This document shows, in pieces, positions 32,830 to 43,959 of a stretch of DNA of 64,000 nucleotides (the stretch's first letter is position 1; the number at the start of each line of letters is the position of its first letter). Made by a program: the position numbers and the translations under genes. The DNA comes from Eurosta solidaginis. Its lineage: Eukaryota > Arthropoda > Insecta > Diptera > Tephritidae. The notes under the pieces were generated by a model, which had not been told where the DNA came from, searched no databases, and was given only the letters and a program-made list of their open reading frames with translations. Where the stretch lies: the NCBI RefSeq assembly GCF_040869045.1, contig NC_090321.1:179089596-179153595 (forward strand), given 5' to 3'.

Positions 32830-35800
32830 AACCTGATAGGATCCCAAAATGATAACGAAATTATCCAGAAAAAGCCACGAAATGACCCCGACGCTATCGC
32901 GGACGGATCCCGAAAACCATCCGGAAACGCCCCGGAAGTGTTTCCAAAAGTTCCCGAAGTAGTCCCAAAAAAACCCGAAATAACAACGACACGGTTCTAG
33001 ACTTATCCAGATAACCACACAGAAATGATGCCTGAAGGGTACCAAATTGATCCCGAAATAGTCCCGAAAAAGTTCCGAAATTACCCTGACGGGCTCCCGG
33101 ACGGATCTCAGAAACCATCCAGAAAATATCCAGGAAGGGTCCCTAAATTATCCCGACTAACTCCAGAAAAAGTTCCGAAATGGCTCAGAGGGGATCCACG
33201 ATGGATCGCGAAAACCATACAGAAATGATTCCGGAAGGATTCCAAAATGATCCCGAAATAGTCCGGAATTGACCCAGATGGGATCCCGCACAGATCCAGA
33301 AATGATCCCGGAAGGGTACAAAAACTATCCCGGAAAAGTAACAAAAAATCCCGAAATGGCTCCTACGGCATCCCGGACGGATCCAGAAATGATCTCGGAA
33401 GGGTCCCCAAATGATCCCAAAATGGTCCCGAAATGACCCTGATGGATCCGGCAAACCATCAAGAAATTATGCCGAAAGGGTCCCAAAATGATCCCGAAAT
33501 AATACAGAAAAAGTCACGAAACGACCCCTAGAGGATCCCCAAATGATCGCGTATTAGCCCCGAAAAGGTCCCGAAATAACCCCGAGGGGATCCCGGACAA
33601 ATCCCGAAAACCATCCAGAAATGATGCCGGAAGGGATCCCAAATGATTCCGTAAAAGTCCCGCATTGAATCCCAAGGGGTCCCGAACGGATACCGAAAAT
33701 CATCCAGAAGTGACGCCGGAAAGGTCCTCAAATGATCACCTAATAGTCCCGAAATTACCCTTAAGGGGTCATGGACGGATCCCATAAACCATCCAGAAAT
33801 GATCCCGATATATTCCCGAAGAAGTCCCGAAATGACCCTGACGGGATCTCGAACGTACCCCTAAATGACCCTGACGGGATCCCGGACAGATCCCGAAATC
33901 CATCCAGAAATGATCTTGGGAGGGACCCCAAATGATCCCGAAAAAGTCCCGCAATGATTCCGAGGGGATCCTGATCGGATACCGATAACCATCCAGAAGT
34001 GATGCCGGAAAGTTCCTCAAATGATCACCTAATACCAAAATGACCCTGACGGCATCCCGGACTGATCCCAAAATCCATCCAGAAATGATCTTGGGAAGGT
34101 CCCAAAATTATCCCGAAATAGTCTCGGAAAAGTTCAGAAATTACCCTGACGGGTTCCCGGACGAATCCTGAAAGCCATCTCTAAATGATCCCGAAAAAGT
34201 CCCGAAATGACCCTGACTGGACCCCGAAAGGATTCCGAAAACTATCCAGAAATGATGCCGGAAATGTCCTCAAATGATCACCTAATAGTTCCGAAAAGAC
34301 CCTGACGGGATCCCGAACGGATCCCGACAACTATCTAGAAATGATGTCGAAAGGGCCCGCAAATGATCCCGTATTAGTCGAGAAAAAGTCCCGAAATGAA
34401 CCCGACGGGATGCCGGACGAATCCCAAAAACCAGCCAGAAATGTTGCCGGAAGAGACACCAAATGATCCCAAAAAAGTCCCGCAATAATTCCGACGGGAT
34501 CCTGAGCGGATACCGAAAACCATCCAGAAGTGATGCCGAAAAGGTCCTCAAATGATCACCTAATAGTCCCAAAATGACCCTGACGGCATCCCGGACAGAT
34601 CCCGAAATCCATCCAGAAATGATCTTGGGAGGGTCCCAAAATTATCCCGAAATAGTCTGGGAAAAGTCCAGAAATTACCCTGACGGATACCGGACGAATC
34701 CTGAAAACCAATCTTAAATGATGCCGAAAAAGTCCCGAAATGACCCTGATGGGACCCGGAAAGGATCCCGAAAACTAACCAGAAATGATGCCGGAAAGGT
34801 CCTCAAATGATCTCCCAATAGTTCCGAAAAGACCCTGATGGGATCCCGAACGGATCCCGACAACTCTCCAGAAATGATACCGAAAGGGCCCTCAAATGAT
34901 CCCGTATTAGTAGAGAAAAAGTCCCGAAATGACCCCGACGGGATACCGGACGAATCCCAAAAACCATCCAGAAATGATTTTGGAAGGGACCCCAATGATC
35001 CCGAAAAAGTCCCGCAATTATTCCGACGGGAATCTGAACGGATACCGAAAACCATCCAGAAGTGATGCCGGAACGGTCCTCAAATGCTCACCTAATAGTC
35101 CCAAAATGACCCTGAGGGCATCCCGGACAAATCCCGAAATCCATCCAGAAATGATCTTGGGAAGGTCCCAAAATGATCCCGAAATAGTCTCGGAAAAGTC
35201 CAGAAATTACCCTGACGGGTTCCCGGACGAATCCTGAAAGCCATCCTTAAATGATCCCGAAAAAGCCCCGAAATGACCCTGACGGGATCCCGAAAGGATT
35301 CCAAAAACTATCCAGAAATGATGCCGGAAAGGTCCTCAAATGATCCCCTAATAGTTCCGAAATGACCGTGACGGGATCCCGAACGGATCCCGACAACTAT
35401 CCAGAAATTATGCCGAAAGGGTCCGCAAATGATCCCGTATTAGTCGAGAAAAAGTCCCGAAATGACCCCGACGGGATCCCGGACGAATCCCAAAAACCAT
35501 CCAGAAATGATGCCGGTAGGTATCCCAAATGATCCCGAAATAATGCCGAAATGACCTCGTCGGCATCCCGGACGGATACCGAAAATTATCCAGAAATGAT
35601 GCCGGAAAGGTCCACAAATGATCCCCTAATAGTCCCGAAATTACCCTGATGGGATCTCGGGCGGATCCCGAAAACCATCCAGAAATGATGCCGGAAGAGC
35701 CCCCAAATGATCCCGGAAAATCCCCAAATGACCCCGACGATATCCCGGACGGATCCCGAAAACCATCCAGAAATGATGCCGGAAGAGCCCCCAAATGATC

Positions 35801-37095
35801 CCGAAAAAGTCCCCAAATGACCCCGACGAGATCCCGCACGGATCCCGAAAACCATCCAGAAATGATGCTGGAAGGGTCCCCAAATGATCCCGAAATAAAA
35901 CAGAAAAAGTCACGAAACGACTCCTAGAGGATCCCCAAATGATCCCGTATTAGCCCCAAAAAAGTCCCAAAATGACCCTGACTGGATCCCGAAAGGATTC
36001 CGAAAACAATACAGAAATGATGCCGGAAAGGTCCTCAAATGATCCCCTAATAGTCCCGAAATGACCGTGACGGGATCCCGACAACTATCCAGAAATGATG
36101 CCGAAAGGGTCCGCAAATGATCCCGTATTAGTCGAAAAAAAGTCCCGAAAGGACCACGACGGGATCCCGGACGAATCCCAAAAACCATCCAGAAATGATG
36201 CCGGTAGGTATCCCAAATGATCCCGAAATAGTCCCGAAATGACCTCGTCGGCATCTCGGACGGATCCCGAAAATTATCCAGAAATGAAGCCGCAAAGGTT
36301 CCCAAATGATCCCCTAATAGTCCCGAAACTACCCTAATGGGATCCCGGACGGATCCCGAAAACCATCCAGAAATGATGCCGAAAGGGTTCCCAAATGATC
36401 CCGTATTAGTCGCGAAAAAGTTCCGAAATGACCCCGACGGGATCCCGGACGGATCCCGAAAACCATCCAGAAATAATGCCGAAAGGGTTCCCAAATGATC
36501 CCGCATTAGTCGCGAAAAAGTACCGAAATGACCCCGACGGGATCCCGGACGGATCCCGAAAACCTTCCAGAAATGAAGCCGGATGAGCCCCAAAATGATC
36601 CCGAAAAAGTCCCCAAATGACCCCGACGAGATCCCGGACGGATCCCGAAAACCATCCAGAAATGATGCCGGAAGAGCCCCCAAATGATCCCGAAAAAGTC
36701 CCCAAATGACCCCGACGATATCCCGGACGGATCCCGAAAACCATCCAGAAATGATGCCGGAAGAGCCCCCAAATGATCCCGAAAAAGTCCCCATATGACC
36801 CCGACGAGATCCCGCACGGATCCCGAAAACCATCCAGAAATGATGCCGGAAGGGTCCCCAAATGATCGCGAAATAGTCCCGAAACGATTCCGGAATAGTC
36901 CCGAAAATGTTCCAAAATAACCCCGACGGAATCCCGGACGGATCCCGTAAACTATACAGAAATGATCCCGGAAGGGTCCCAAAATGATCCCGAAATAGTC
37001 CCGAAAAAGTCCCGAAATTACCCCGTCGTAATCCCGGACCGATCCCGAAAACCATCCAGAAATGATCCCTGAAGGGTCTCGATATGACCCTTACG
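32830..37095 (-). repeat. 89-bp G-rich satellite array in the minus element
   Basis: The unit in the minus orientation contains TTCTGGATGGTTTTCGGGAT, CCGTCCGGGATCCCGTC, GGGGTCATTTCGGGACTTTT and CGGGATCATTTGGGG. Several adjacent units (36590-36840) are exactly 89 bp, others run to about 100 bp. Roughly 45 units. Overlapping open frames up to 381 codons occur because the G-rich strand is nearly free of stop codons. They are not convincing genes. Confidence 0.9.
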
Positions 37096-37814
37096 GGATT
37101 ACAAATAATGTGAAGCTAATTATAAAACCATGTTAATAAGGCAGCAGGCGCATTGGAGCGAATAAAAAGTTAGATAGAAACATACAGGTAAAGCTAATAA
37201 AAGCGTGCTAATAAAAACAATTGATGGAGGGCGGATGGCGGGAGTAGAGGAGAGGACCACTGATCGTTCCTCCAAAATTGTCTAGATCTCGTTCTGTATG
37301 TACCAGATACCAAAAACTATTGATTTAGGAGAAAATTTAGATTGAGTTATAAAAATTTATGGATTATACACCAGAGGGGGAGATAAAGGGGGCGGGCGGA
37401 GGGTGTCACTGCTTACTTTGTAAGCCCTCGACTTATTTGACCCCTTGAGTCTGTGATATTGGTGAAGGCCAGTATACGTAAAGTTATAATGTGTAAAAAT
37501 TATGAAAAATAATTTCTCGAAGGGTCGTGGGACCCCCACCCCTCTTTCCATGTTCGAAAAAAATTTCGCTAGTAGACTACTGTCTGTGTCCCAAATTTCA
37601 TCAAAATCCGTGTAGCCATTCTGGCGTGATTCAGTCGCAAAGACGAAAAAATATAATAATTACATTACAACTGTTCCTAGGGGGCGGGGACCACCCCCCT
37701 TTTGAAAAATATATAGCTAGTAGATCCTTCTAGACTATTGGCTATATGTGTGCAAAATTCCATCCAAATCGGTCCAGCCGTTCTTGCGTTATTGAGTCAC
37801 AAAGACAAACGTCT

Positions 37815-37925
37815 GGACAAACATCCAAACATCCAAACATCCAAACATCCAAACATCCAAACATCCAAACATCCAAACATCTAAACATCCAAACATCCAA
37901 ACATCCAAACATCTTAACATCCAAA
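37815..37925 (-). repeat. 8-bp microsatellite at the 5' end of the minus Helitron
   Basis: About 13 copies of ACATCCAA on the plus strand (GTTTGGAT-type on the element's own strand), with single changes such as CATCTAAA. It is the mirror of the array at 37964. Confidence 0.9.
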
Positions 37926-37963
37926 CTTTCCCATCTAATCTAATATATATTATAAATGGCAAA

Positions 37964-38072
37964 GTTTGGATGTTAAGATGTTTGGATGTTTGGATGTTTA
38001 GATGTTTGGATGTTTGGATGTTTGGATGTTTGGATGTTTGGATGTTTGGATGTTTGGATGTTTGGATGTTTG
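37964..38072 (+). repeat. 8-bp microsatellite at the 5' end of plus copy 1
   Basis: About 13 copies of GTTTGGAT, with GTTTAGAT and GTTAAGAT variants near the start. Plus copies 2 and 3 have shorter versions (43160-43222 and 48680-48742). Confidence 0.9.
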
Positions 38073-38809
38073 TCCAGACGTTTGTCTTTGTGACTCAATA
38101 ACGCAAGAACGGCTGGACCGATTTGGATGAAATTTTGCACACATATAGCCAATAGTCTAGAAGGATCTACTAGCTATATATTTTTCAAAAGGGGCGTGGT
38201 CCCCGCCCCCTAGGAACGGTTATAATTTAATTATTATATTTTTTCGTCTTTGCGACTGAATCGCGCCAGAATGGCTACACGGATTTTGATGAAATTTGGG
38301 ACACAGACAGTAGTCTACTAGCGAAATTTTTTTCGAACATGGAAAGAGGGGTGGGGGTCCCACGACCCTTCGAGAAATTATTTTTCCTAATTTTTACACA
38401 TTATAACTTTACGTATACTGACCTTCACCAATATCACAGACTCAAGGGGTCAAATAAGTCGAGGGCTTACAAAGTAAGCAGTGACACCCTCCGCCCGACC
38501 CCCTTTATCTCCCCCTCTGGTGTAAAATCCATAAATTGTTATAACTCAATCTAAATTTTCTCCTAAATCAATAGTTTTTGGTATCTGGTACTTACAGAAC
38601 GAGATCTAGACAATTTTGGAGGAACGATCAGTGGTCCTCTCCTCTACTCCCGCCATCCGCCCTCCATCAATTGTTTTTATTAGCACGCTTTTATTAGCAT
38701 TACCTGTATGTTTCTATCTAACTTTTTATTCGCTCCAATGCGCCTGCTGCCTTATTAACATGGTTTTATAATTAGCTTCACTTTATTTGTAATCCCGTAA
38801 GGGTCATAT

Positions 38810-41800
38810 CGAGACCCTTCCGGGATCATTTCTGGATGGTTTTCGGGATCGGTCCGGGATTACGCCGGGGTAATTTCGGGACTTTTTCGGGACTATTTCG
38901 GGATCATTTTGGGACCCTTCCGGGATCATTTCTGTATAGTTTACGGGATCCGTCCGGGATCCCGTCGGGATTATTTTGGAACATTTTCGGGACTATTCCG
39001 GAATCATTTCGGGACTATTTCGCGATCATTTGGGGACCCTTCCGGCATCATTTCTGGATGGTTTTCGGGATCCGTGCGGAATCTCGTCGGGGTCATATGG
39101 GGACTTTTTCGGGATCATTTGAGGGCTCTTCCGGCATCATTTCTGGATGGTTTTCGGGATCCGTCCGGGATATCGTCGGGTCATTTGGGGACTTTTTCGG
39201 GATCATTTGGGGGCTCTTCCGGCATCATTTCTGGATGGTTTTCGGGATCCGTCCGGGATCTCGTCGGGGTCATTTGGGGACTTTTTCGGGATCATTTGGG
39301 GGCTCATCCGGCATCATTTCTGGATGGTTTTCGGGATCCGTCCGGGATCCCGTCGGGGTCATTTCGGGACTTTTTCGCGACTAATACGGGATCATTTGGG
39401 AACCCTTTCGGCATCATTTCTGGACGGTTTTCGGGATCCGTCCGGGATCCCGTCGGGGTCATTTCGGGACTTTTTCGCGACTAATACGGGATCATTTGGG
39501 AACCCTTTCGGCATCATTTCTGGATGGTTTTCGGGATCCGTCCGGGATCCCATCAGGGTAATTTCGGGACTATTAGGGGATCATTTGGGAACCTTTCCGG
39601 CATCATTTCTGGATAATTTTCGGGATCCGTCCGGGATGCCGACGAGGTAATTTCGGGACTATTTCGGGATCATTTGGGATACCTACCGGCATCATTTCTG
39701 GATGGTTTTTGGGATTCGTCCGGGATCCCGTCGTGGTCATTTCGGGACTTTTTCTCGACTAATACGGGATCATTTGCGGACCCTTTCGGAATGATAGTTG
39801 TCGGGATCCCGTCACGGTCATTTCGGGACTATTAGGAGACCATTTGAGGACCTTTCCGGCATCATTTCTGGATTGTTTTCGGAATCCCTTCGGGATCCCG
39901 TCAGGGTCATTTTGGGACTTTTTCGGATCATTTAAGGATGGCTTTCAGGATTCGTCCGGGAACCCGTCAGGGTAATTTCTGGACTTTTCCGAGACTATTT
40001 CGGGATCATTTTGGGACCTTCCCAAGATCATTTCTGGATGGATTTCGGGATCGGTCCGGGATGCTGTCAGGGTCATTTTGGGACTATTAGGTGATCATTT
40101 GAGGATCTCCGGCATCACTTCTGGATGGTTTTCGGTGTCCGCTCAGGATCCCGTCGGAATAATTGCGGGACTTTTTCGGGATCATTTGGGGTTCCTTCCG
40201 GCATCATTTATGGATGGTTTTTAAGATTCGTCCGGCATCCCGTCGGGGCCATTTTAGGACTTTTTCTCGACTAATACGGGATAATTTTAGAAATAAGATT
40301 TTTCAATTAGAAGAAAATTTTTCTAAGCGGGGTCGCCCCTCGGCAGTGTCTGGCAAGCGCTCCGATTGTATTTCTGCCATGAAAAGCTCTCAGTGAAAAC
40401 TCATCTGACTTGCAGATGCCGTTCGGAGTCGGCATAAAACATGTAGGTCCCGTCCGGCCAATTTGTAGGGAAAAATCAAGAGGAGCACGACGCAAATTGG
40501 AAGAGAAGCTCGGCCTTAGATCTCTTCGGAGGTTATCGCGCCTTACATTTATTTTTTTTTTTTTAATACGGGATAATTTGCGGGCCCTTTCGGTATCATT
40601 TCTGGATAGTTGTCAGGATCCGTTCGGGATCCCGTCAGGGTCTTTTCGGAACTATTAGGAGATCTTTTGAGGACCTTTCCGGCATCATTTCTGGATAGTT
40701 TTCGGGATCCTTTCGGGGTCCTATCAGGGTCATTTCGGGACTTTTTCGGCAACATTTAAGATTGGTTTTCAGGATTCGTCCGGGATCCCGTCAGGGTAAT
40801 TTCTGGACTTTTTCGAGACTATTTCGGGATCATTTTGGGACCAGCCCAAGATCATTTCTGGATGGATTTCGGGATCTGTCCGGGATGCCGTCAGAATCAT
40901 TTTGGGACTATTAGGTGATCATTTGAGGACCTTTCCGGCATCACTTCTGCATGGTTTTCGGTATCCGTTCAGGATTCCGTCGGAATAATTGCGGGACTTT
41001 TTCGGGATCATTTGGGGTCCCTTCCGGCATCATTTTTGGATGGTTTTTGGGATTCGTCCGGCATCCCGTCGGGGTCATTTCGGGACTTTTTCTCGACTAA
41101 TACCGGATCATTTGGGGACCTTTTCGGCATCATTTCTGTATGGTTTTCGGGATCCGTTCGGGATCCCGTCGGGTTCATTTCTGGACTTTTTCTCGACTAA
41201 TACGGGATCATTTGGGGTAGCTTCCGGCAGCATTGCTAGATGGTTTTCGGGATCCGTCCGGGATCCAATCAGGGCCATTTCGGGACTATTTCGGGATTAT
41301 TTGGGGTACCTTCCGGCATCATTTCTAGATGGTTTTCGGGATCCGTCCGGGATCCCGTCATGGTCATTTCGGTACTATTTCGGGATCATTTGAGATACCT
41401 TTCGGCACCATTTCTAGATGGTTTACGGGATCCGTTCGGGAGCCCGTCAGGTTAATTTCGGAACTATTTCGGGATCCTTTGGGGTACCTTCCGGCATCAT
41501 TTCTATATGGTTTTGAGGATCCGTCCGGGATCCCGTCGGGGTCATTTCGGGAATTTTTCTCGACTAATACGGGATCATTTGGGGATGCTTTCGGCATCAT
41601 TTCTGGATGGTTTTCGGGATCCGTCCAGTATCCCGCCGGGGTCATTTCGGGACTATTTCGGGATCATTTGGGGTACCTTCCGGCATCATTTCTAGATGGT
41701 TTTCGAGATCCGTCCGGGATCCCGTCGGAGTTATTTCGGGACTTTTTTCTGGATTATTTCGGGATCATTTTGGGACCCTTGCGGGATAATTTCTGCATGA

Positions 41801-42600
41801 TTTTCGGGATCTGTCCGGGATCCGTCGGAGTTATTTCGGGAGTTTTTCGGGACTATTTTGGGATCAATTTTGGACCATTTCGGGATAATTTCTGAATGAT
41901 TTTCGGGATTCGTCCGGAATCCCGTCGGAGTTATTGCTGGACTTTTCCGGGATCATTTGGGGATCCCCCTAGATTCATGGATGGTTTTAGTGATCCCGTC
42001 AGGGTCAAATGGGTACTTTTCGGGACTATTTCGAGATCATTTGGAGACCCTTCCGGCATTATTTCGGAATGTTTCTCGGGATCCATATGGAATCCCGTCA
42101 GCGTACTTTGGAAACTTTTTCAGGGCTATATCGTGTTCCGGCAAAAACATTTCGGGACTTTTTTGGGAGTATTTCGGTATTATTTCAGGATGGATACTTC
42201 AGGGATAATTTCTGGATTATTTTCTGAATCCCTGCAGGATCCCGTCAGGATTATTTTGGGACCCCTCCGGGATAATTTATGGGTCATTCTCGGGATCTGT
42301 CCGGGATCCCGTCGGAGTTATTTCGGGAATTTTTCTGGATTATTTCGGGATCATTTTGGGACCCTTGCGGTATAATTTCTGTATGATTTTCGGGATCTGT
42401 CCGGGATTCCGTTGGAGTTTTTTCGGGACTTTTTCCGGACTTTTTCCGGGATCAATTCTGTATGGTTTTCGGGGTCCCGCCACGGTAATTTCAGGAATTT
42501 TTCGGGACTATTTCGGAATCATTTTGGTACCCCTCCTGGTTAATTTCTGGATGATTTTCGGGATCTGCCCGGAAATTTTGGTATCATCTTGGGTCCGGGA
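38810..42600 (+). repeat. 89-bp satellite array in plus copy 1
   Basis: Same unit as in the other three elements, G-rich on the plus strand, more degenerate towards the 3' side (after 41900 the CGGGATC words become irregular). A SINE splits it at 40288-40563. ORFs of 134-191 codons here are products of the repeat. Confidence 0.9.
40288..40563 (+). mobile_element. 5'-truncated SINE with 16-bp target duplication
   Basis: It begins in the SINE body at TAGAAATAAG, so the tRNA-like head is missing, and runs to CGCGCCTTACATTTATTTT plus a poly(T) tail. TAATACGGGATAATTT occurs at both 40272-40287 and 40564-40579, a perfect 16-bp target-site duplication in satellite sequence. This shows insertion by target-primed reverse transcription, after the array had formed. 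The other three Helitron arrays lack it. Confidence 0.9.
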
Positions 42601-43104
42601 TCATTTTAGGTCTCTTCGCAACCGGTAGTTCAGCACACATGCCTTTTTATATTATGAGCTTTTATGGCCGTGCATTTGCTGCTAACAGAGCTTTTTCGTT
42701 CAATTTTTTAAGTTTTTTCAATGAATCGTGTAACGAACTGTTATAACTATAATTACACTTTTTTTAATATTTTAACCAACTAAATACCCGAAAAGCAACA
42801 CTATTTTCATCTAAAAAATTCTCTTTGGTTTTAGCTAATTGTAGTTTCACTCCTTTGTTCTATGAGTAGTAATTCTTTCACCCCTCTCATATCAATTAAT
42901 TTAATTTAAAAACAAAATGTATTTTTTTTTAATTCGAGAAAACTGTACTGTGCTATTCATGAAAGCGTACCTTTCAGCTTATCTTCTTATTTAGTTCTTT
43001 TTTTTACTAAATTACAAAAATAAAATACATTAGACAAAAATAATTTTTAAACAGATAACTTGATAAGCAGGCTAACGTGAATAGCACATATATTTTTTTT
43101 CTCC

Positions 43105-43133
43105 TTGCGGACGGGGCCGCGGGTAAAGGCTAG
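43105..43133 (+). other. Helitron 3' end: hairpin plus CTAG (plus copy 1)
   Basis: GCGGACGGGGCCGC, then GGGTAAAGG, then CTAG. The next element begins after two bases with TCTAATATATATTATAAA, so the two are fused head to tail. Confidence 0.7.
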
Positions 43134-43959
43134 TATCTAATATATATTATAAATGGCAAAGTTTGGATGTGAAGATGTTTGGATGTTTGGATGTTTGGAT
43201 GTTTGGATGTTTGGATGTTTGTCCAGACGTTTGTCTTAGTGACTCAATCACGCAACAACGGCTGGACCGATTTGGATGAAATTTTGCACACATATAGCCA
43301 ATAGTCTAGAAGGATCTACTAACTATATATTTTTGAAAAGGGGCGTGGTCCCCGCCCCCTAGGAACAGTTATAATTGAATTATTATATTTTTTCGTCTTT
43401 GCGACTGAATCACGCCAGAATGGCTACACGGATTTTGATGAAATTTGGGACACAGACAGTAGTCTACTAGCGAAATTTTTTTCGAACATGGAAAGAGGGG
43501 TGGGGGTCCCACGACCCCTTCGAGAAATTATTTTTCAATAATTTTTACACATTATAACTTTACGTACACTGGCCTTCACCAATATCACAGACTCAAGGGG
43601 TCAAATAAGTCTAGGGCTTACAAAGTAAGCAGTGACACCCTCCGCCCGCCCCCCCTTCCTTTATCTCCCCCTCTGGTGTAAAATCTATAAATTGTTATAA
43701 CTCAATATAAATTTTCTCCTAAATCAATAGTTTTTGGTATCTGGTACATACAGAACGAGATCTAGACAATTTTGGAGGAACGATCAGTGGTCCTCTCCTC
43801 TACTCCCGCCATCCGCCCTCCATCAATTGTTTTTATTAGCACGCTTTTATTAGCTTTACCTGTATGTTTCTATGTAACTTTTTATTCGCTCCAATGCGCC
43901 TGCTGCCTTATTAACATGGTTTTATAATTAGCTTCACCTTATTTGTAATCCCGTAAGGG

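Larger units (their letters stand above)
32675..37938 (-). mobile_element. Helitron-like non-autonomous element, minus strand
   Basis: Read on the minus strand, the 5' end is at about 37930 (ATGGGAAAGTTTGG, slightly short compared with the plus copies). Next come an 8-bp microsatellite and an approx. 850-bp 5' domain with ACCGATTTGGATGGAATTT and GGGGCGGGGACCACCCCC. The satellite array (32830-37095) and the 3' domain follow, ending CTTGCGGACGGGGCCGCGGG, TAAAGG and CTAG at 32678-32675. TC...CTAG ends with a GC hairpin just inside the 3' end are the signature of Helitrons. No Rep/helicase is encoded, so it would need a partner in trans. Confidence 0.7.
37939..43133 (+). mobile_element. Helitron-like non-autonomous element, plus copy 1
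   Basis: 5' end TCTAATATATATTATAAA at 37939; 3' end GGGTAAAGGCTAG at 43133 followed by T. Contents in order: 8-bp microsatellite (37964-38072), 5' domain made of two diverged 162-bp modules (starting 38084 and 38246) plus about 500 bp, satellite array (38810-42600) with a SINE inserted in it, then about 470 bp of A+T-rich 3' domain and the terminal hairpin. The 5' end lies head to head with the minus copy, nearly without spacer. No Rep/Hel ORF. Confidence 0.75.

Noticed and set aside
35910..37055. 381-codon ORF (and its near twin at 49506-50651) with a repeating G/S/R/F-rich protein
   Set aside because: It is the 89-bp satellite read through a strand without stops. The frame rotates every unit, overlapping frames of similar length exist in the other registers, and start codons fall at the same word in each unit. 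The twins are similar because the elements are recent copies.
37742..37943. 60- and 65-codon ORFs encoding short peptide repeats (for example HPNIQTSK)
   Set aside because: Direct translation of the 8-bp microsatellite. No independent evidence for coding.
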